A stretch of DNA of 64,000 nucleotides from Epiperipatus broadwayi (lineage: Eukaryota > Onychophora > Udeonychophora > Euonychophora > Peripatidae). The stretch is taken from NCBI GenBank assembly GCA_028023455.1, contig JAQFVV010006215.1, forward strand, positions 12,815,473 through 12,879,472, read 5' to 3'. Under the pieces are notes generated by a model, which did not search any database, was not told the DNA's origin, and saw only the letters and a list, made by a program, of their open reading frames with translations. Below, piece after piece: positions 49,441 through 61,626 of this stretch (positions are counted from its first letter, which is position 1; every line of letters starts with the position of its first letter). The position numbers and the translations under genes are program-made.

Positions 49441-50041
49441 AAATTTTCAAATTTTAATAAAGCTAAATTAAAACTTACATTTTTAAATATACCTATTATA
49501 TTTGATATTTACTGGAGTATCCTCTGAATAAAATTCTTTTTTTTCCAATAGCATCCCAACTAATCATAATAGCTTTTTTAGCTTTATTAATAGTTACCAT
49601 TTATTAATGTCAGAATACAAAAATGTCGGTTGTTTTTGTAATGTTTTATATTAAATTATTTGTAATATATTTTTTAATTGGTTGTTTAATAGTTTTTTTA
49701 ATATTTGATGAAATATGTTTTTTATTAAACATTACTAATTTATAAAAGTTCATTACATTTTAAATTAAACATTCCTAATATAGATAACAATCAAGAATTT
49801 CAAACTGTTGTCAAGGCAACCTCCTTTTAGCAACAGAGGTGGAATTCCACATCCATTAATGGTCTCGTATATATAAACATTAAAAGCATAAAGCTAAACT
49901 AATCAATAAATAATCAAAATTATACCAAATTCACAATTCAACTAGACTAGCCAAGAAAATAAAATCTAAAACACTACCAAACGTTTTACTGCTATAAGCA
50001 GACTTCTCAAATGTAAAGAACTACAAAATAACATATTTAAA

Positions 50042-50325
50042 CTAAGCATTGCCCACAATTCCACTTACCTCCCATCCACACTTAATATTAAAAGAACTTT
50101 TAAATAAGTCAACTGCTTCAGAATCATAAATTTTTAATAATAAAGATTCTTTAATTCTTATTTATATTTTATTACTCTCAAAGAAGACAACCTTAGCTTC
50201 ATCAAAATTAATAATGTGGCCTGTATCTTTTACATGAATATATAAGGCAGACCAAGATATTTATTTCTAACAGTACTTTTATGAACCTTTATTCTTTTAT
50301 TTAAACTCAAACTACTCTGACATAT
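50042..50325 (-). pseudogene. Penelope-like GIY-YIG endonuclease C-terminal relic (left arm)
   Basis: Minus frames read 'LNKRIKVHKSTVRNK', then after a shift 'HVKDTGHIINFDEAKVV' and 'FFESNKI', a stop, and 'IKESLLLKIYDSEAVDLF' to TAG at 50042. The H...TGH.I.F and R-I-K-E-S blocks are hallmarks of the GIY-YIG endonuclease of Penelope-like elements, which follows their reverse transcriptase. No RT part is present; 5' truncation is usual in this family. Confidence 0.6.
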
Positions 50326-50326
50326 T

Positions 50327-50473
50327 GCCTTCTTTGAGAGTAATGAAATAAGAAGAAAAATTAAAGAATCTTTATTATTAAAAATTTATGATTCTGAAGC
50401 AGTTAACTTATTTAAAAGTTCTTTTAATATTAAGAATGGATGAGAAGTAAGTGGAATTGTGGGTAATTTTTAG
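50327..50473 (+). pseudogene. Penelope-like GIY-YIG C-terminal relic (right arm)
   Basis: Plus frame 'AFFESNEIRRKIKESLLLKI...AVNLFKSSFNIKNG', then TGA at 50441 where the left arm has TGG, then reads on to TAG at 50471. It starts abruptly inside the domain, so it is a shorter truncation than the left arm. Confidence 0.6.
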
Positions 50474-50935
50474 TTTAAATATATTGTTACTTTGTAGTTC
50501 TTTACACTTGAGAAGTCTGCTTTTAGCAAAGAAAACATTGGTAGTGTTTTCAATTTTATTTTTTTGGCTAGTCTGGTTGAATTATAAATTTGGTGTAATT
50601 TTGAGTATATAAAGCCTTAAGTTCTGCCTATAGAACTTTAGGTCAAGTATTTGTGATAATATATTTTTAAAAAAAATTTATAGTTTATTTTCAATCACAT
50701 AAACACCAGTGTCATGTTAAAGATAATGAGTCATTTTTATAAGCTATTTTGTTGATTTATAACTAATATTATAAAATATTCCTAGCTAAGACAGATTTAT
50801 ATAAGTGACTTTAAATAATTTTAGCTTATCAGTCAAGCTTATTTGATAATTGTAAGTGTATAAAACTATAAAGTCATTACTTTAAATGTATAACTTATTA
50901 TTAATCAAATTATAGTTGAAAGATTTAAATATGCT

Positions 50936-51006
50936 CTCAATGTATTCATTGCATTTGTTTATTAAATTATGCCTCAATGTATTTATTGCATTTGTTTATT
51001 AAATTA
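50936..51006. repeat. tandem duplication, unit 37 bp
   Basis: CTCAATGTATTCATTGCATT and CTCAATGTATTTATTGCATT with the same following TTGTTTATTAAATTA, once each. Confidence 0.6.
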
Positions 51007-51247
51007 AGTTGTCATGTAATAAACATTTAAATAAGTTTTAAAAATGCTTTATTGATTTTTAGTAATGTAATTCATTAATTTAAAGTTTATGTTAAAAATA
51101 TAATTTTAAATGCTAGTCTAATAATATTTTAATCTTCATAATTAGCAAATATCTCTAAGATTAATAAGTAATCAATAACTTTAAATTACTTATTTTTAAA
51201 CAATTATTTTAAATATTTTTAGTGTGTGAGTGTGTGTAATCTATTTT

Positions 51248-51665
51248 AATTTAAATATAAAAGTTTAAAAGAAATAACAATTATGTTTTAACTATCTTGT
51301 TCAAAAAGAGTTAATATTTAAAGTAACTTAAGACTTTTATTTTATAATATTTTTCTGTTGAAATATATTTAATATTTTAAATGATTAAAGTTAATATTCT
51401 GGGAATTTGAAAATCTATATATATGTTTAAATAAATGTATTCTTTATTGATGTAGTAAGTTTCAAATTTATAATTTAAATATAAAAGTTTAAAAGAAATA
51501 ATTATGTTTTAACTATCTTGTTCAAAAAGAATTAATATTTGAAGTAACTTAATGCTTTTATTTTGTAATATTTTTCTGCTGAAATATATTTAATATTTTA
51601 AATAATTAAAATTCATATTCTGGGAATTTAAATATATATATGTTTAAATAAATGTATTCAAATTT
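51248..51665. repeat. tandem duplication, unit about 224 bp
   Basis: Two copies of a block from TAATTTAAATATAAAAGTTT through ACTATCTTGTTCAAAAAGA and TTCTGGGAATTT to AAATAAATGTATTC; they differ by scattered substitutions. Confidence 0.6.
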
Positions 51666-54189
51666 ATAATAAGATGATGTAATCATTGTTTTGTCAAAAA
51701 TCTTCCAGACATTGCAATTAAAATTATTTTTAGATATTTGACTTTTCAACTTAATTCAGTCAAATAAATTAATTAGAATGAATTCCCTCATAGCCAATCA
51801 TTTAATTAATTGTCTATCACCTGACTTACCCTATTTAATCTTTGACCACATATTTCTACCTGCTTCATCATTTTATTTTAGTATGTGTATTTTTTTTTAT
51901 AATTATTTATTATTTTGCTAATTTAAGCCATGAACAGCTAAAATAATTATCTTCTTCCACAATTAAGAAGTATCTGACAATGCAGAAATAAGGAAAGAAG
52001 CAATATTCTGTTATAGTGATTTGTGACAACAGAAAATTTTTCTACAGAAGATATAAATATTGCTTGAACTCTTAATTAATTTTTCATTGCTAGTTTAGTT
52101 ATGCTTAAAGTTTATCTGGAAGTAAGAATTTAAAAATGTTAAATAATAGAACTTTAAATAATTTTGCATTAATTTTAAAAGAAGTTTATATGCTTTATTC
52201 TACAAGAAATTTTGTACATTATATATTTCAAATGCTATGTTTTGCTATCATTTACAGAATGCTCTTGTTTAAGTTTAATTTGATATTTTAAATCAAATTA
52301 GAACTTTTGATGAGCTTATAAGACATTGTGAATGATAAAATGGCTATTAAATAATAATTAATGTATGAATGCTTTGCCTTCTTCTGATAGAAACTATTCT
52401 ATTATTATGTCTTCATATTTTGAGATAACATTCATAAAAATTTATTATTGTGCTATTGTTTTTGAATTAATGGATGAAATATTTTTTTCACCATTAATAA
52501 AGTTGCAAAAATGGATATATTATATTTATTGTTTCTTATTATGAAATATTTTATAAATGGACAAATGTCATTTTCATGTATTTATACATGATAAAATATT
52601 AGTATGGAAATATTTTGTCTTATTCTAGGAATAGAAATAAATATAATCATGCCTGAATGTATTTCATTTGCAAACAAATATTTTATCTGTCTCTTAAAGA
52701 TAAAATATAAGATGAACTTGGTACTCACTTCAGGTACTTAATTCAATCTCTGTATTGCTGATAAAAGAATATTATACTCAATAAATATATTTTTAAATAA
52801 TTTTATTATTCATGTAATATAAAATGTTACTTATTCTTTGCTTGCTAAAATCTTCTATAACGTTTATTGTTTTAAAAAGATTGCTATGCTCCCTGATAAA
52901 AATTATTTATTGCCAAATAAAATTTTTAATCACTTTATATTATTTTAATGAAAAATATATTCTGCTTTTTATGTTTTCTTGCATGAAACTATGAATTATA
53001 TTTTCAAAAAAATGATACTGTTATTACTTACTATGCTTCTCCAAAATTTATTTATTATTGTATAAAACTTTGCGTTATTCTAATAGAAATATATTCTGCT
53101 CTTTATAGTATTTTGTTGCATGAAACTACAAATTGTTTCCCAAGGAACCAATATTTTTATCTATATGCTACTTAAAATGAATAGTATGGTTTCTACATTT
53201 CATTGTTTTACATTTGAATCACTTCAAAAGAAATTATATTTCTTATTATCATGTTATTTAAAGAAATATATCATTATTGCTTTGAATGGTTTTTCAATAA
53301 TGTCAGTGCTTATTTAATCTGCATATCTCAGATTCTGAATTATTTATTTTGCCAATAGTTGATATTCATAATTATCTGAATATTTTACTAAATCTTAAAC
53401 ATTTCCAAGAACTTATTAATGAAACTGTTACGCTACTACATGGTATGAAAAACAAGATTTAAGGATTTATAAATTATTAATTGATAAAAGGTTATAAATA
53501 TTTAGTTATAAGATTCATTCATGTATGTCTCATGTTTCTGATATTGCTGATGTATTATTTTAATATATTTATCATAATAGTTATCAGAATATTACTGTTT
53601 TTTGAAATATAATAAGAGTATGACATAACAGTTCTGTATGGAATTATTTAGAATGTGCATAAACTAATGGAAGAATTAATTGAGCTGTATATTTTTCTTA
53701 TTAAATTATTAAGCCACAAATTTATATGCCTAACTATATTTTGCTGCAATTGCTAAATTTTATTAGTTTTTCACATCACTTACTCATTATTGTTAGATGA
53801 CAAACGAATAATTCCTATTTTCATATATTGTTATTATTCTAGTGAAATATTGTTTATCTTAGGTAACACGGTTAGCATATGATGCTAAATTTTAGGCAAC
53901 TTTTTTTGTGATAGTTTATTTTTCATATATTTTTAAGATTAGAGACAAAGTCCTAATTTTTTATATGCACTTTTGGATAACTGTTATTTTTAGTTTATTC
54001 TATCATTTTGCCTTTCTTTTATATCCCTTGACATTTATCTTGGTGAGATTTTTTTAAAGTCATGTGTGATATTAACTATGTCTTTATTTTTGTTGCTCTT
54101 GAAATATTTTTAAGGTCATGGATGATGTCAACCATGCTTTATTTTTGCTCTTGATGAAATCATAATAGTTTATGAATCTTTATTTTAAG
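51666..54189. other. unassigned AT-rich intron
   Basis: Two near-copies of an ATATTCTGCTCTTTATAGT-type segment (near 52958 and 53090) hint at old local duplication; otherwise nothing. Confidence 0.45.
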
Positions 54190-54449
54190 CATCACATGAT
54201 CACCATCTCTTATACTAGCTCATAATTATTTATAAACAAGGCAAACTCTCCATACAGTAGTGCCACCCTGTGCCAACAAGAGTAATCAATGGATGCCAGA
54301 AGGCTTGTGCATAAAATCCCTATCTAATGCCTACTCATTCAATATCACCTAGGTGCAGTGCTCTCAGATCCAAAGCTCCTCACTGACGAAGGCCACAAAC
54401 CAGAAACTAGTCTGGGGATATTGGATGAGTAGGCATTAGATAGGGATTT
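54190..54449. repeat. hammerhead repeat family 1, third locus
   Basis: Minus-oriented arm CATCACATGATCACCATC ... GCCTACTCATTCAATATC, then an abrupt switch at about 54349 to a plus-oriented arm ACCTAGGTGCAGTGCTCTCA ... GATTTTATG, cut off by repeat D. The switch lies a few bases from the ribozyme cleavage position in the minus arm. Confidence 0.7.
54368..54426 (+). ncRNA. hammerhead ribozyme, family 1, core intact
   Basis: ATCCAA, TCCTCA, core CTGACGA 54383-54389, GAAA, CTAGTC with cleavage after C54412, TGGGGA and TTGGAT. Stem I and III pair as in the 19-kb copies. Stem II has lost a pair (AGG..CCA), so folding is weaker. Confidence 0.7.
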
Positions 54450-54640
54450 TATGGGAAAATAAATATGAAAAAAGTGATTATACAGAAAGTAGATTATTGG
54501 TTTTTATGCTGGGCTTGGAAAAAGATAAGGGGGATTTAGATATAAAGGCTGTAGAGTTGACAAAGATTATGTTGTGGAAATGGGATGGAGCAGATTCTTG
54601 ATTTCGTTTAAGGAGTAGCTACAGTACATCACATCACATC
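54450..54640 (+). repeat. dispersed repeat D, shorter copy
   Basis: Begins exactly where the hammerhead repeat stops, after GATTTTATGG, and ends ACAGTACATCACATCACATC. Internal deletion relative to 8649-8919. Confidence 0.65.
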
Positions 54641-56098
54641 TTGTTTATAATTTTTATTTTGTTGATATGCCTAATATGCATATCTGATGTGTTTTAAAAA
54701 CCTTGATAAAGTATTTTCTGTTTAAATTTATAAATATTTATGAGATTCTAAAATTATATATCTTCTAAAATCATCATTATTATTATAATTATAAGATTTA
54801 TATTTGATAAATTTATTAGATACATTTCCTACAGGGACATATGTAAATGAATGATGGATTAATAAAATGTGAGAATCATCTGTATTCACAGGTAAATCAT
54901 GTTGGGATTATTTATTTATTTATTGTTCTAATTGTAATTTACAATTTTAAATTTGTGATAATTATAATTTCTGATTTTATGAAAATATTTAATGATTATT
55001 CTTGTCATTTTTAATAGAGTTAATAAATATTGTTTTAATTATTAATTTTGGAATTTGTATTTCTATCATCATCTATATTCTCAGAAATTAAAAAATCACA
55101 TATATATTTCATTATTCTAATATAAGAGTACAAGAAGAATATAAAAGTCACTTTATTACAATTTACATTGTTGATGTCAAATTAACATCCATGGATAAGA
55201 TTAATTTATTTTGGATTACAATTATAAGAGAACCATTTTGTGTGATATATGAATAACAACAAAATCCCTTTCCTATTCATAGTATCATGAATGCAATTCT
55301 AATTTGCTATAACATTATTTCATATTAGTTTCATGATTAATTTTAAATTAATAAATATTTATTACTTTAAGACATTACTCAAAGGTTGATCATATTATTA
55401 CTATTATTTACTAGGATCATGTTTATGATTTGAATAAGAATTTAGATGAAGAATAAGATTGTATTTGTTTATTAAAGAACACTTTTGATAAGAACCCTGA
55501 GATCTGATTGGATTAATAAAGATTTATTTTAAAAAATCTGATTTTCTTAAAAGAGATTTATTTGGAGTAGTAATATTTTGAAGTAACCTGATTTTGTGTA
55601 ACCCTGCTGTATAAGATTTGCTTAGAGAGTATTATAACTCTCCTGATTAGATATTATGTCTTAGAGCAGCATCAGAGCTAGTCTACCCATTTACATATTA
55701 TTAGACCTCAAAGCATATTTTTTGGTGGTGTATTATTATTAGATTGCTTTTCTTTTTTGTTGGTTACAATATGTGTGATTGGGTGCACACATGTGTGCGT
55801 ACATGTATAAATAAAGGAATGAGCAGAATATTTTGATGTTATAATTAGAGAAACCTCTTTAGTTATTTCATAGAAATATGCCCGCTTATTCCTTTGTTTG
55901 CAACATAATTAATCCATGAAAATATTTAATCTAACATATTTATATATAAAATGAATGATAGAGGATCTATAATTGATAGAATCATCTTTATGTACATATA
56001 AAAAATATAGTGAAGTGTCATATACATACATATATTTAAATTTTACATTAAAATTTTTATATATCTACATATCTATGTGTTTTAACTGGTTTACTTAC

Positions 56099-58546
56099 GT
56101 GGTACTGCAGTTATCATAAATAAGACATTGCCTACAGGTGATGCACCACTTCTATATTTAATATGAATTTTAAATGTTGCTGATATAACTGGAAAATCAT
56201 TTAATGAAGAAAAGTTTTGAGATAGAGTCCACATTCTTGATTCAGGAGTAATCGCCATTCCTTCATAAATTAAAATTTCTTCAGAGGTTTCATTGGATGG
56301 ACGATTAAGAAGATAAATTCCTATAACATTACGAGATGCTGTTTCTACTGTAAATTGAGATGTTTGATTTATAACATCTGATTGGGTGATAAAATATTTT
56401 TCTTCCCTTTCTGTATCTAACCTTATAGGTTGAGAAATAGTTGGATTTGGAATTTTTACTACATTGGAAAAATCTGATTTAAACCAATTAAATAAATCTT
56501 TCTGTTCTTTTCTGGTAATAGCAGGATTATAATGCAGGCCACTATCCTTGTTTTGTGAAATTGTACAAGATGAAATAGTTAATCCTGAAGTCCTTGTCTT
56601 AAGTCCATATTTTTCATTACTGTTTATAAAACAATTGTTGATAATAGGAGTTAGAAATGGATTATTATAAATAATTTCCATTCCAATATGTTTATTGTTG
56701 ACAATTGTAAGATCTACAACTTGATATTTATTCCAATCGAATCTCAAAGCAGGACTAAATATAGCAAGATTAGGATCAAAAACTCCAGAGTTTTCAATTA
56801 CTAGATGTTGGATTGTAGAATGGCTAGCAGAAATGCTATACCGAATACCTGCCCATGTTGGTAAAACACACTTGACTCCAATATCCATGGAGTGATCACA
56901 AGAATGATCATCTGGGCCTTCAGCTTTACAATTTACAATATCTATATCCATTTCTGTACATTTGACATTGCTTCGCAAAATTGATAATGAAGTTGGTGGA
57001 AATGAATTACCATCCATATACCAATCTTCAGCATTTAGAACCATTCCTAGCTGATTACAAACTAATGCTGCATTATTTCGTGTCCAGCCTTTTTGACATA
57101 TTGTACCCCATTTTCCCATTACCTGGATTTCTATACGGCCTTCATATTGACTATGACCACTTGTTAATCGTAAATTAGTATCATTGTATCGTGTAGAAAG
57201 TCCCTTTAATTTAAATTTAACTTTACTGCTTTGACTACCAAAAATTCCAAATTCTCCTTGAACCATAATACCAATTCCATGATTAAATTCAAGTTCAACA
57301 CCCTCCGTAATTCTAAGATGTCCAGATGGAACAATAATTATATCTCTTGTTACAGTAAATGAACCTTTAGTACTTGTAAGTTCTTGTTTGGTTGATAAAA
57401 TTCCTCCTAATTCATTACCAATTCTAAAAGTCTTGGGTGTGGGTGACTGAATTGAAAATACAGCTTCATCATAATTACTAGAAATTAAAATAGGTCCATA
57501 ATTAATTTTTGCTAAACTATATCTGAACCGAAAATCAAAAACTTTATCATATATCAAATCATTATCAGCTGTGCCCCACCAGTTATAAGAAGCATTAATT
57601 TCTGCAGCAGAATCATCCAAATGGGTTGCCAAAAAATAGGGAGAGCCTTTATTGTTTTCCATTTTATTTAATTGAAAAAGTGTATTGCTTGAAGTTATGA
57701 CAGCAACTGCAGCAACCCGATGCCGAGGATTTAAACTTGCAAATGGTTCTTTAATAAAATTATTTATAAGATCATTTTTAGTAAAGTTTAATTGTTGAAT
57801 TTTACTTTCCTGAGATAAACCAACATTGACAACAAATCTTCCTTCATTTCTTTCAAATTTGTTTCTGTAAATCTGAATGTAAACTGGATGCCTTTCAGTA
57901 AATTCATAGTCATAGTTTTTTATAAGAAGTGCTCCATTTAAATGATCCTTAAAAGTATTATTACCAATTTCACTTTGAATATTTAAAGCAGGAGTTATTT
58001 TTAAACCCAAACCTTTGTTTCTTGTAAAGGTATTAGATCCTACAATAAGTAAAATTTGTTTTTTTGTTTCATTTAAACAAGAAACAAAGTCAATACCAAC
58101 ATGTTCATTGTATGACAGATCATTTGCACTAATATTTACAATGCCATCTTTACAATAATTCCCAATTTGTACAGCAACATCCAAATTGTAAGACAAATTT
58201 GTTGCTACAATCTCAGTTTGTTGAAAAATTTCATATTCATTTTGAGTTGAATTAAAGAAAACAGCTATACCTCTTCCTTTATTATGAGAAACAGAATTAA
58301 ACATTACATTTTTTTTACCACCAGCATATGAAATATTAACACCATCTCCAAAATTTTCAGTAATTGTGCAGCCAGTTATATTTATGTCACCAGCACCTCC
58401 TTGAATATGAATTCCAGCAAGATGTCCATTAGAAGAAATTTTAGAATTTAAAATATGAATACTACTCTTCATGTTTTCAATCACAATTCCTTGGCCACTG
58501 TTATTATACACATTTGATTGAGAAATATTTACATCATAAGATTTAT
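56099..58546 (-). CDS. bark: bark beetle/Anakonda-like gene, exon B (beta-helix + SRCR + CUB-like module)
   Basis: A 2448-bp internal exon. The acceptor is a T-rich tract ending TTTTGTAG just above 58546 and the donor GTAAGT lies at 56093-56098; intron phase is 1 on both sides. The open frame runs on to 58679, but that extension is low-complexity intron (a run of F and L) and is not coding. Domain order: right-handed beta-helix (PbH1-like) repeats from the exon start to about 57600 (repeated N-x-G-x-G-I and N-x-F turns); a SYNWWGT block near 57570-57587; a GVELEF/GIMVQGEF strand block; an SRCR domain at about 56868-57176 with six cysteines and WGTIC; further beta-helix; then a CUB-like segment to the end. 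Many N-glycosylation sequons. Drosophila Bark/Anakonda has this repeated beta-helix/SRCR ectodomain and acts at tricellular junctions; a similar role here is inferred. No signal peptide or TM segment lies in this exon. Confidence 0.85.
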
Positions 58547-61376
58547 CTACAAAAGTAAAAAAAAAAAAAAGTGATGTACATATATAAAAATAAATAATAC
58601 TTATATTGAAAATATATAATAACCAATGATAATTTGCAATTACTATTAATAAATATTTGAATTGCTCTCTAGCTACCATATTTAAAACATGCTTTGCTAG
58701 CTTTTGTAGTTTTAGTTAACTGACAATAAAAGATAATGGAATGCAGTAAGAAATAGTCATTTTCTTATTGTAAAAAGTTATTGAAAATGTCAGCTAGAAG
58801 GCAATTCAATTATTTACTAATAGTACTTGAAAATTATTATACATGTACATTATATATATACCCCACACCCAAAATATATAATAAAGTAAAAATATATATT
58901 CCTTTTCTGGTTAGATAGACCATGATAAATAATAAGTGGATATAAGCAATTGTTTCAATACTTAATTATCAGTCATAACTGTCATTGAATGTCATTTCTT
59001 TAAAATGTCTTTCTCTAGCATTTGAATATTTAGTTACATAATAGCTTTAATAAGCTCTCTATATCATTCAGATGTGGATATATACTCATACACTTCCACT
59101 ATGAGTAATTTCTAATTGCTACTTGTTATTTTATTTATTTTATTGGAAGTGAATAAACTTGTGTAGTTAAGTTTAAATTGTCTTAGTTTTCTTTAATAAA
59201 GTTATTGATGCTACTCCGCTAGTATTGAAAGAATACCTCCAAAACACAGCAGATTTTAATGATGGTAGTGCTTTTACTGATATTATATGAAGCCAAGACT
59301 TTTGCTACCTATGTTCTTAAAATACAAATATGATTTGCTTAATTTTTCTTTTAAGAAATAACATAAAAGATAAAATAAAAGTCTTCTACAGATTATAGAT
59401 GTTAAATATTGAAAAATATAGATATAGACTAATTAGAAATAATTTGTTTATTCAATCTTAACAATGCTAATTATATATATACTAAATACAGTGCTAGAAT
59501 GTAATCTTATATATATACTAAATACAGTGCTAGAATGTAATCTAGACATCTGTATATTTGTTTATTAACATCATTTGGAAAATATTTGGATCTGTGGGAA
59601 TATATGTCAAATAAATACTGTAAATGAGACTCTTGTTTATCTGCAAATTTTTATTGTATCTTATTCATAATTAACAAATCAATCTTCAAAGTTTATATCA
59701 TCTTTCTATCTGCTATCATTAGTGTGACGTGGCAAGTGCAGCAGAAATCCATTAATTGAATAATTGTTCTATACAGCTGGTTCACATTTTTTAAAAATTT
59801 CTCATTATTTTTGTGTAAACATACTTTTTGAAGCAAATTATAAAGTTTATTACATTGTTTTATAGATAAAGCATTATAAAAATTTCCAATTCACAATTCT
59901 ATATTGAAGTGTTATTTACATATGCTTCATGTCTGTAATTTAAAAATTCAAAGGAATCTTTAAAAGTAAAGATTTTCAACAATTTTGATAAATAAAAATT
60001 ATATATATGGTATAATTAATTATAAGTTTATTTTAAAAGTAAGTTAAAGCAAAATATTTTTTTTATTAACATTTATAAAAGTATTTCATAATTAAGTGGA
60101 TGGAAATGGCATTATCTTAGAAAATGTAATTAAAGTTCTTATAGAGCTGATGTAATTTAGTTAAAACACTGGCTGTTATTTTGGTAATCCCTTTTAAAGA
60201 TAAACTTTTGTAAATGTTGTGGTTGGACAAATAAGCCTTGGAACAAACTGAAGTTCAGGAGTTATCTCCCACCAATAGATCAATGGATTGAAATGATAGA
60301 TGAGGGATCTGAATTTGCTGATAAGCTAAATCAAGGAACTATAAATAGGGTTTACAAATCATTGCTGCTTATTAATGTTTGCAGAATTATTATTGTTGAA
60401 GTGTTTTGATTAAAGTTTGTGCTGCTGATTAATCTTTGATTGTGATCCTGTCATATTTATTGTGATTGGTGTTGAAATATCATGCAAAAGTAGAAAATCT
60501 ATCTGCTTCACTCTAGCCACTTGGCAGAGTGCAGACTGAGAGTCCATAAAGAAATATGAAAAGAAGTTATCAGTTAATATAGAAACATCTTAAGAAGTAG
60601 TGTCCATTATATGTTTAAACTTCAAAAAGTCTACTGTTTGGGGGAGAAACCAGTCATCAATCAACAAGTAAACTATTGTATGATACTGCTCAATTAAAAC
60701 CTATTGCCACCATAGCTATGATTGAATAAACAAAGTCTATTAAATATAGACCAATACCTGAAATCCAGCTCAAACTCTTAAGGATAAAAGGGAAAGGGTA
60801 TGAACTTTAAAATATATTCTTATTGTATTAACATTAAGTATTTATCTCTATTATCCTGAAAGTATTTTATAAATTATTGACTTTGTAAACTAGTAAGATA
60901 AAAAAAAAAATCATAATTATTTTTACTAAAACAATATCTATCTACTCAGCTCAATCAGAAATAATAAAAGTATTATTTAAAAAACATGACAGTGAATACA
61001 TTTCATGACAATTGAAATTAAAATTATGATTTTATATGAAACATTTAAAAAGTAGTCATTCAATTGAATAAAATTAAACCTAAAGTGCAGTTGGAAACCA
61101 TAGAGAAATGTATTGAAATATTGAAAAAAGTGAATTAAGTATAATGAAAATTTCTTAAAATATATTTTAAATATCTATATCAAATAAAACTTTTGCAAAT
61201 GAATTAATAACGTTTAAACTATAATAACTTTTTTTTTTTATAATGGACGTTTTTATAATTTTTTTTTCTATTCTAAATTTTTTTTTCTTCATAGATTAAT
61301 TGAAATCTTTAGTATTTTTTAATAAATAATGTAAGAGTCATCAATAAAAAACAACAACAACAACAAATGCACTTAC
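58547..61376 (-). other. intron between exons C and B
   Basis: A 2.8-kb phase-1 intron bounded by GTAAGT next to exon C and a T-rich tract plus AG next to exon B. It is AT-rich with no coding exon seen. It holds an exact tandem 36-bp duplication at 59471-59542. Otherwise I recognise nothing in it. Confidence 0.7.
59471..59542. repeat. exact tandem 36-bp duplication
   Basis: TTATATATATACTAAATACA plus GTGCTAGAATGTAATC occurs twice head-to-tail without change. Confidence 0.8.
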
Positions 61377-61626
61377 TTAATCCAATAGTTATTTCTATGG
61401 TAAATTCAACTTTTTCTTCTGCCTTTACATTGAACTTAATATGTAAACCATTGCTTGTAGTACTGATGCTTTGTGGTCTAGTATTATTTCTGATGGGAAT
61501 AACAGCTATCAGGGGATCAAATTGGTAGTTACCATCCCGAAACTCCAATGTACCACTTGTATCATTGCCACCCATTAAATGCATAAAATGAACAGTAAAA
61601 ATAAATCCACTTTGAGTTGAAAATGG
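61377..61626 (-). CDS. bark: bark beetle/Anakonda-like gene, exon C (CUB-like segment)
   Basis: Internal coding exon of a large extracellular protein on the minus strand. The acceptor is an AG at 61627-61628 and the donor GTAAGT reads from 61376 downwards. The reading frame starts at a codon boundary (PFSTQSGFIF...) and ends one base into a codon, which matches the two leading bases of exon B. The 83 residues are beta-rich and end VEFTIEITIGL, similar in character to the CUB-like C-terminal part of exons A and B (hydrophobic alternation, N-linked sites, a 'GTLEFRDGNYQFD' turn). I read it as the second half of a CUB-like domain closing the module upstream of exon B. Its upstream partner lies beyond the high-coordinate edge. 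Family assignment rests mainly on the neighbouring exons. Confidence 0.72.

Larger units (their letters stand above)
49796..50630. repeat. inverted pair of Penelope-like element 3' fragments
   Basis: Left arm (minus sense) and right arm (plus sense) share the end of a coding region and about 150 bp of 3' UTR (TAGTTTAAATAT, GTAGTTCTTTACA, GAGAAGTCTGCTT, GGCTAGTCT), meeting near 50326. The left arm runs further at its 3' end into the GGTTGCCTTGACAACAG block also found at 1281-1503. Confidence 0.65.
5339..56098 (-). other. intron of about 50.8 kb between exons B and A
   Basis: GT at 56098 downwards and AG at 5339-5340 bound this interval, and exon B plus exon A join in frame across it (phase 1). 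I found no convincing additional module exon inside, though a small phase-1 exon cannot be excluded. Its contents are listed as separate entries: hammerhead-bearing repeats, foldbacks, a Gypsy element, LINE and Penelope-like relics, and long unassigned AT-rich tracts. Confidence 0.7.

Noticed and set aside
58547-58679. Extension of exon B to an ATG at 58679 with a hydrophobic start resembling a signal peptide
   Set aside because: The stretch is a poly-T tract with an excellent acceptor at its end; the hydrophobicity comes from TTT codons.
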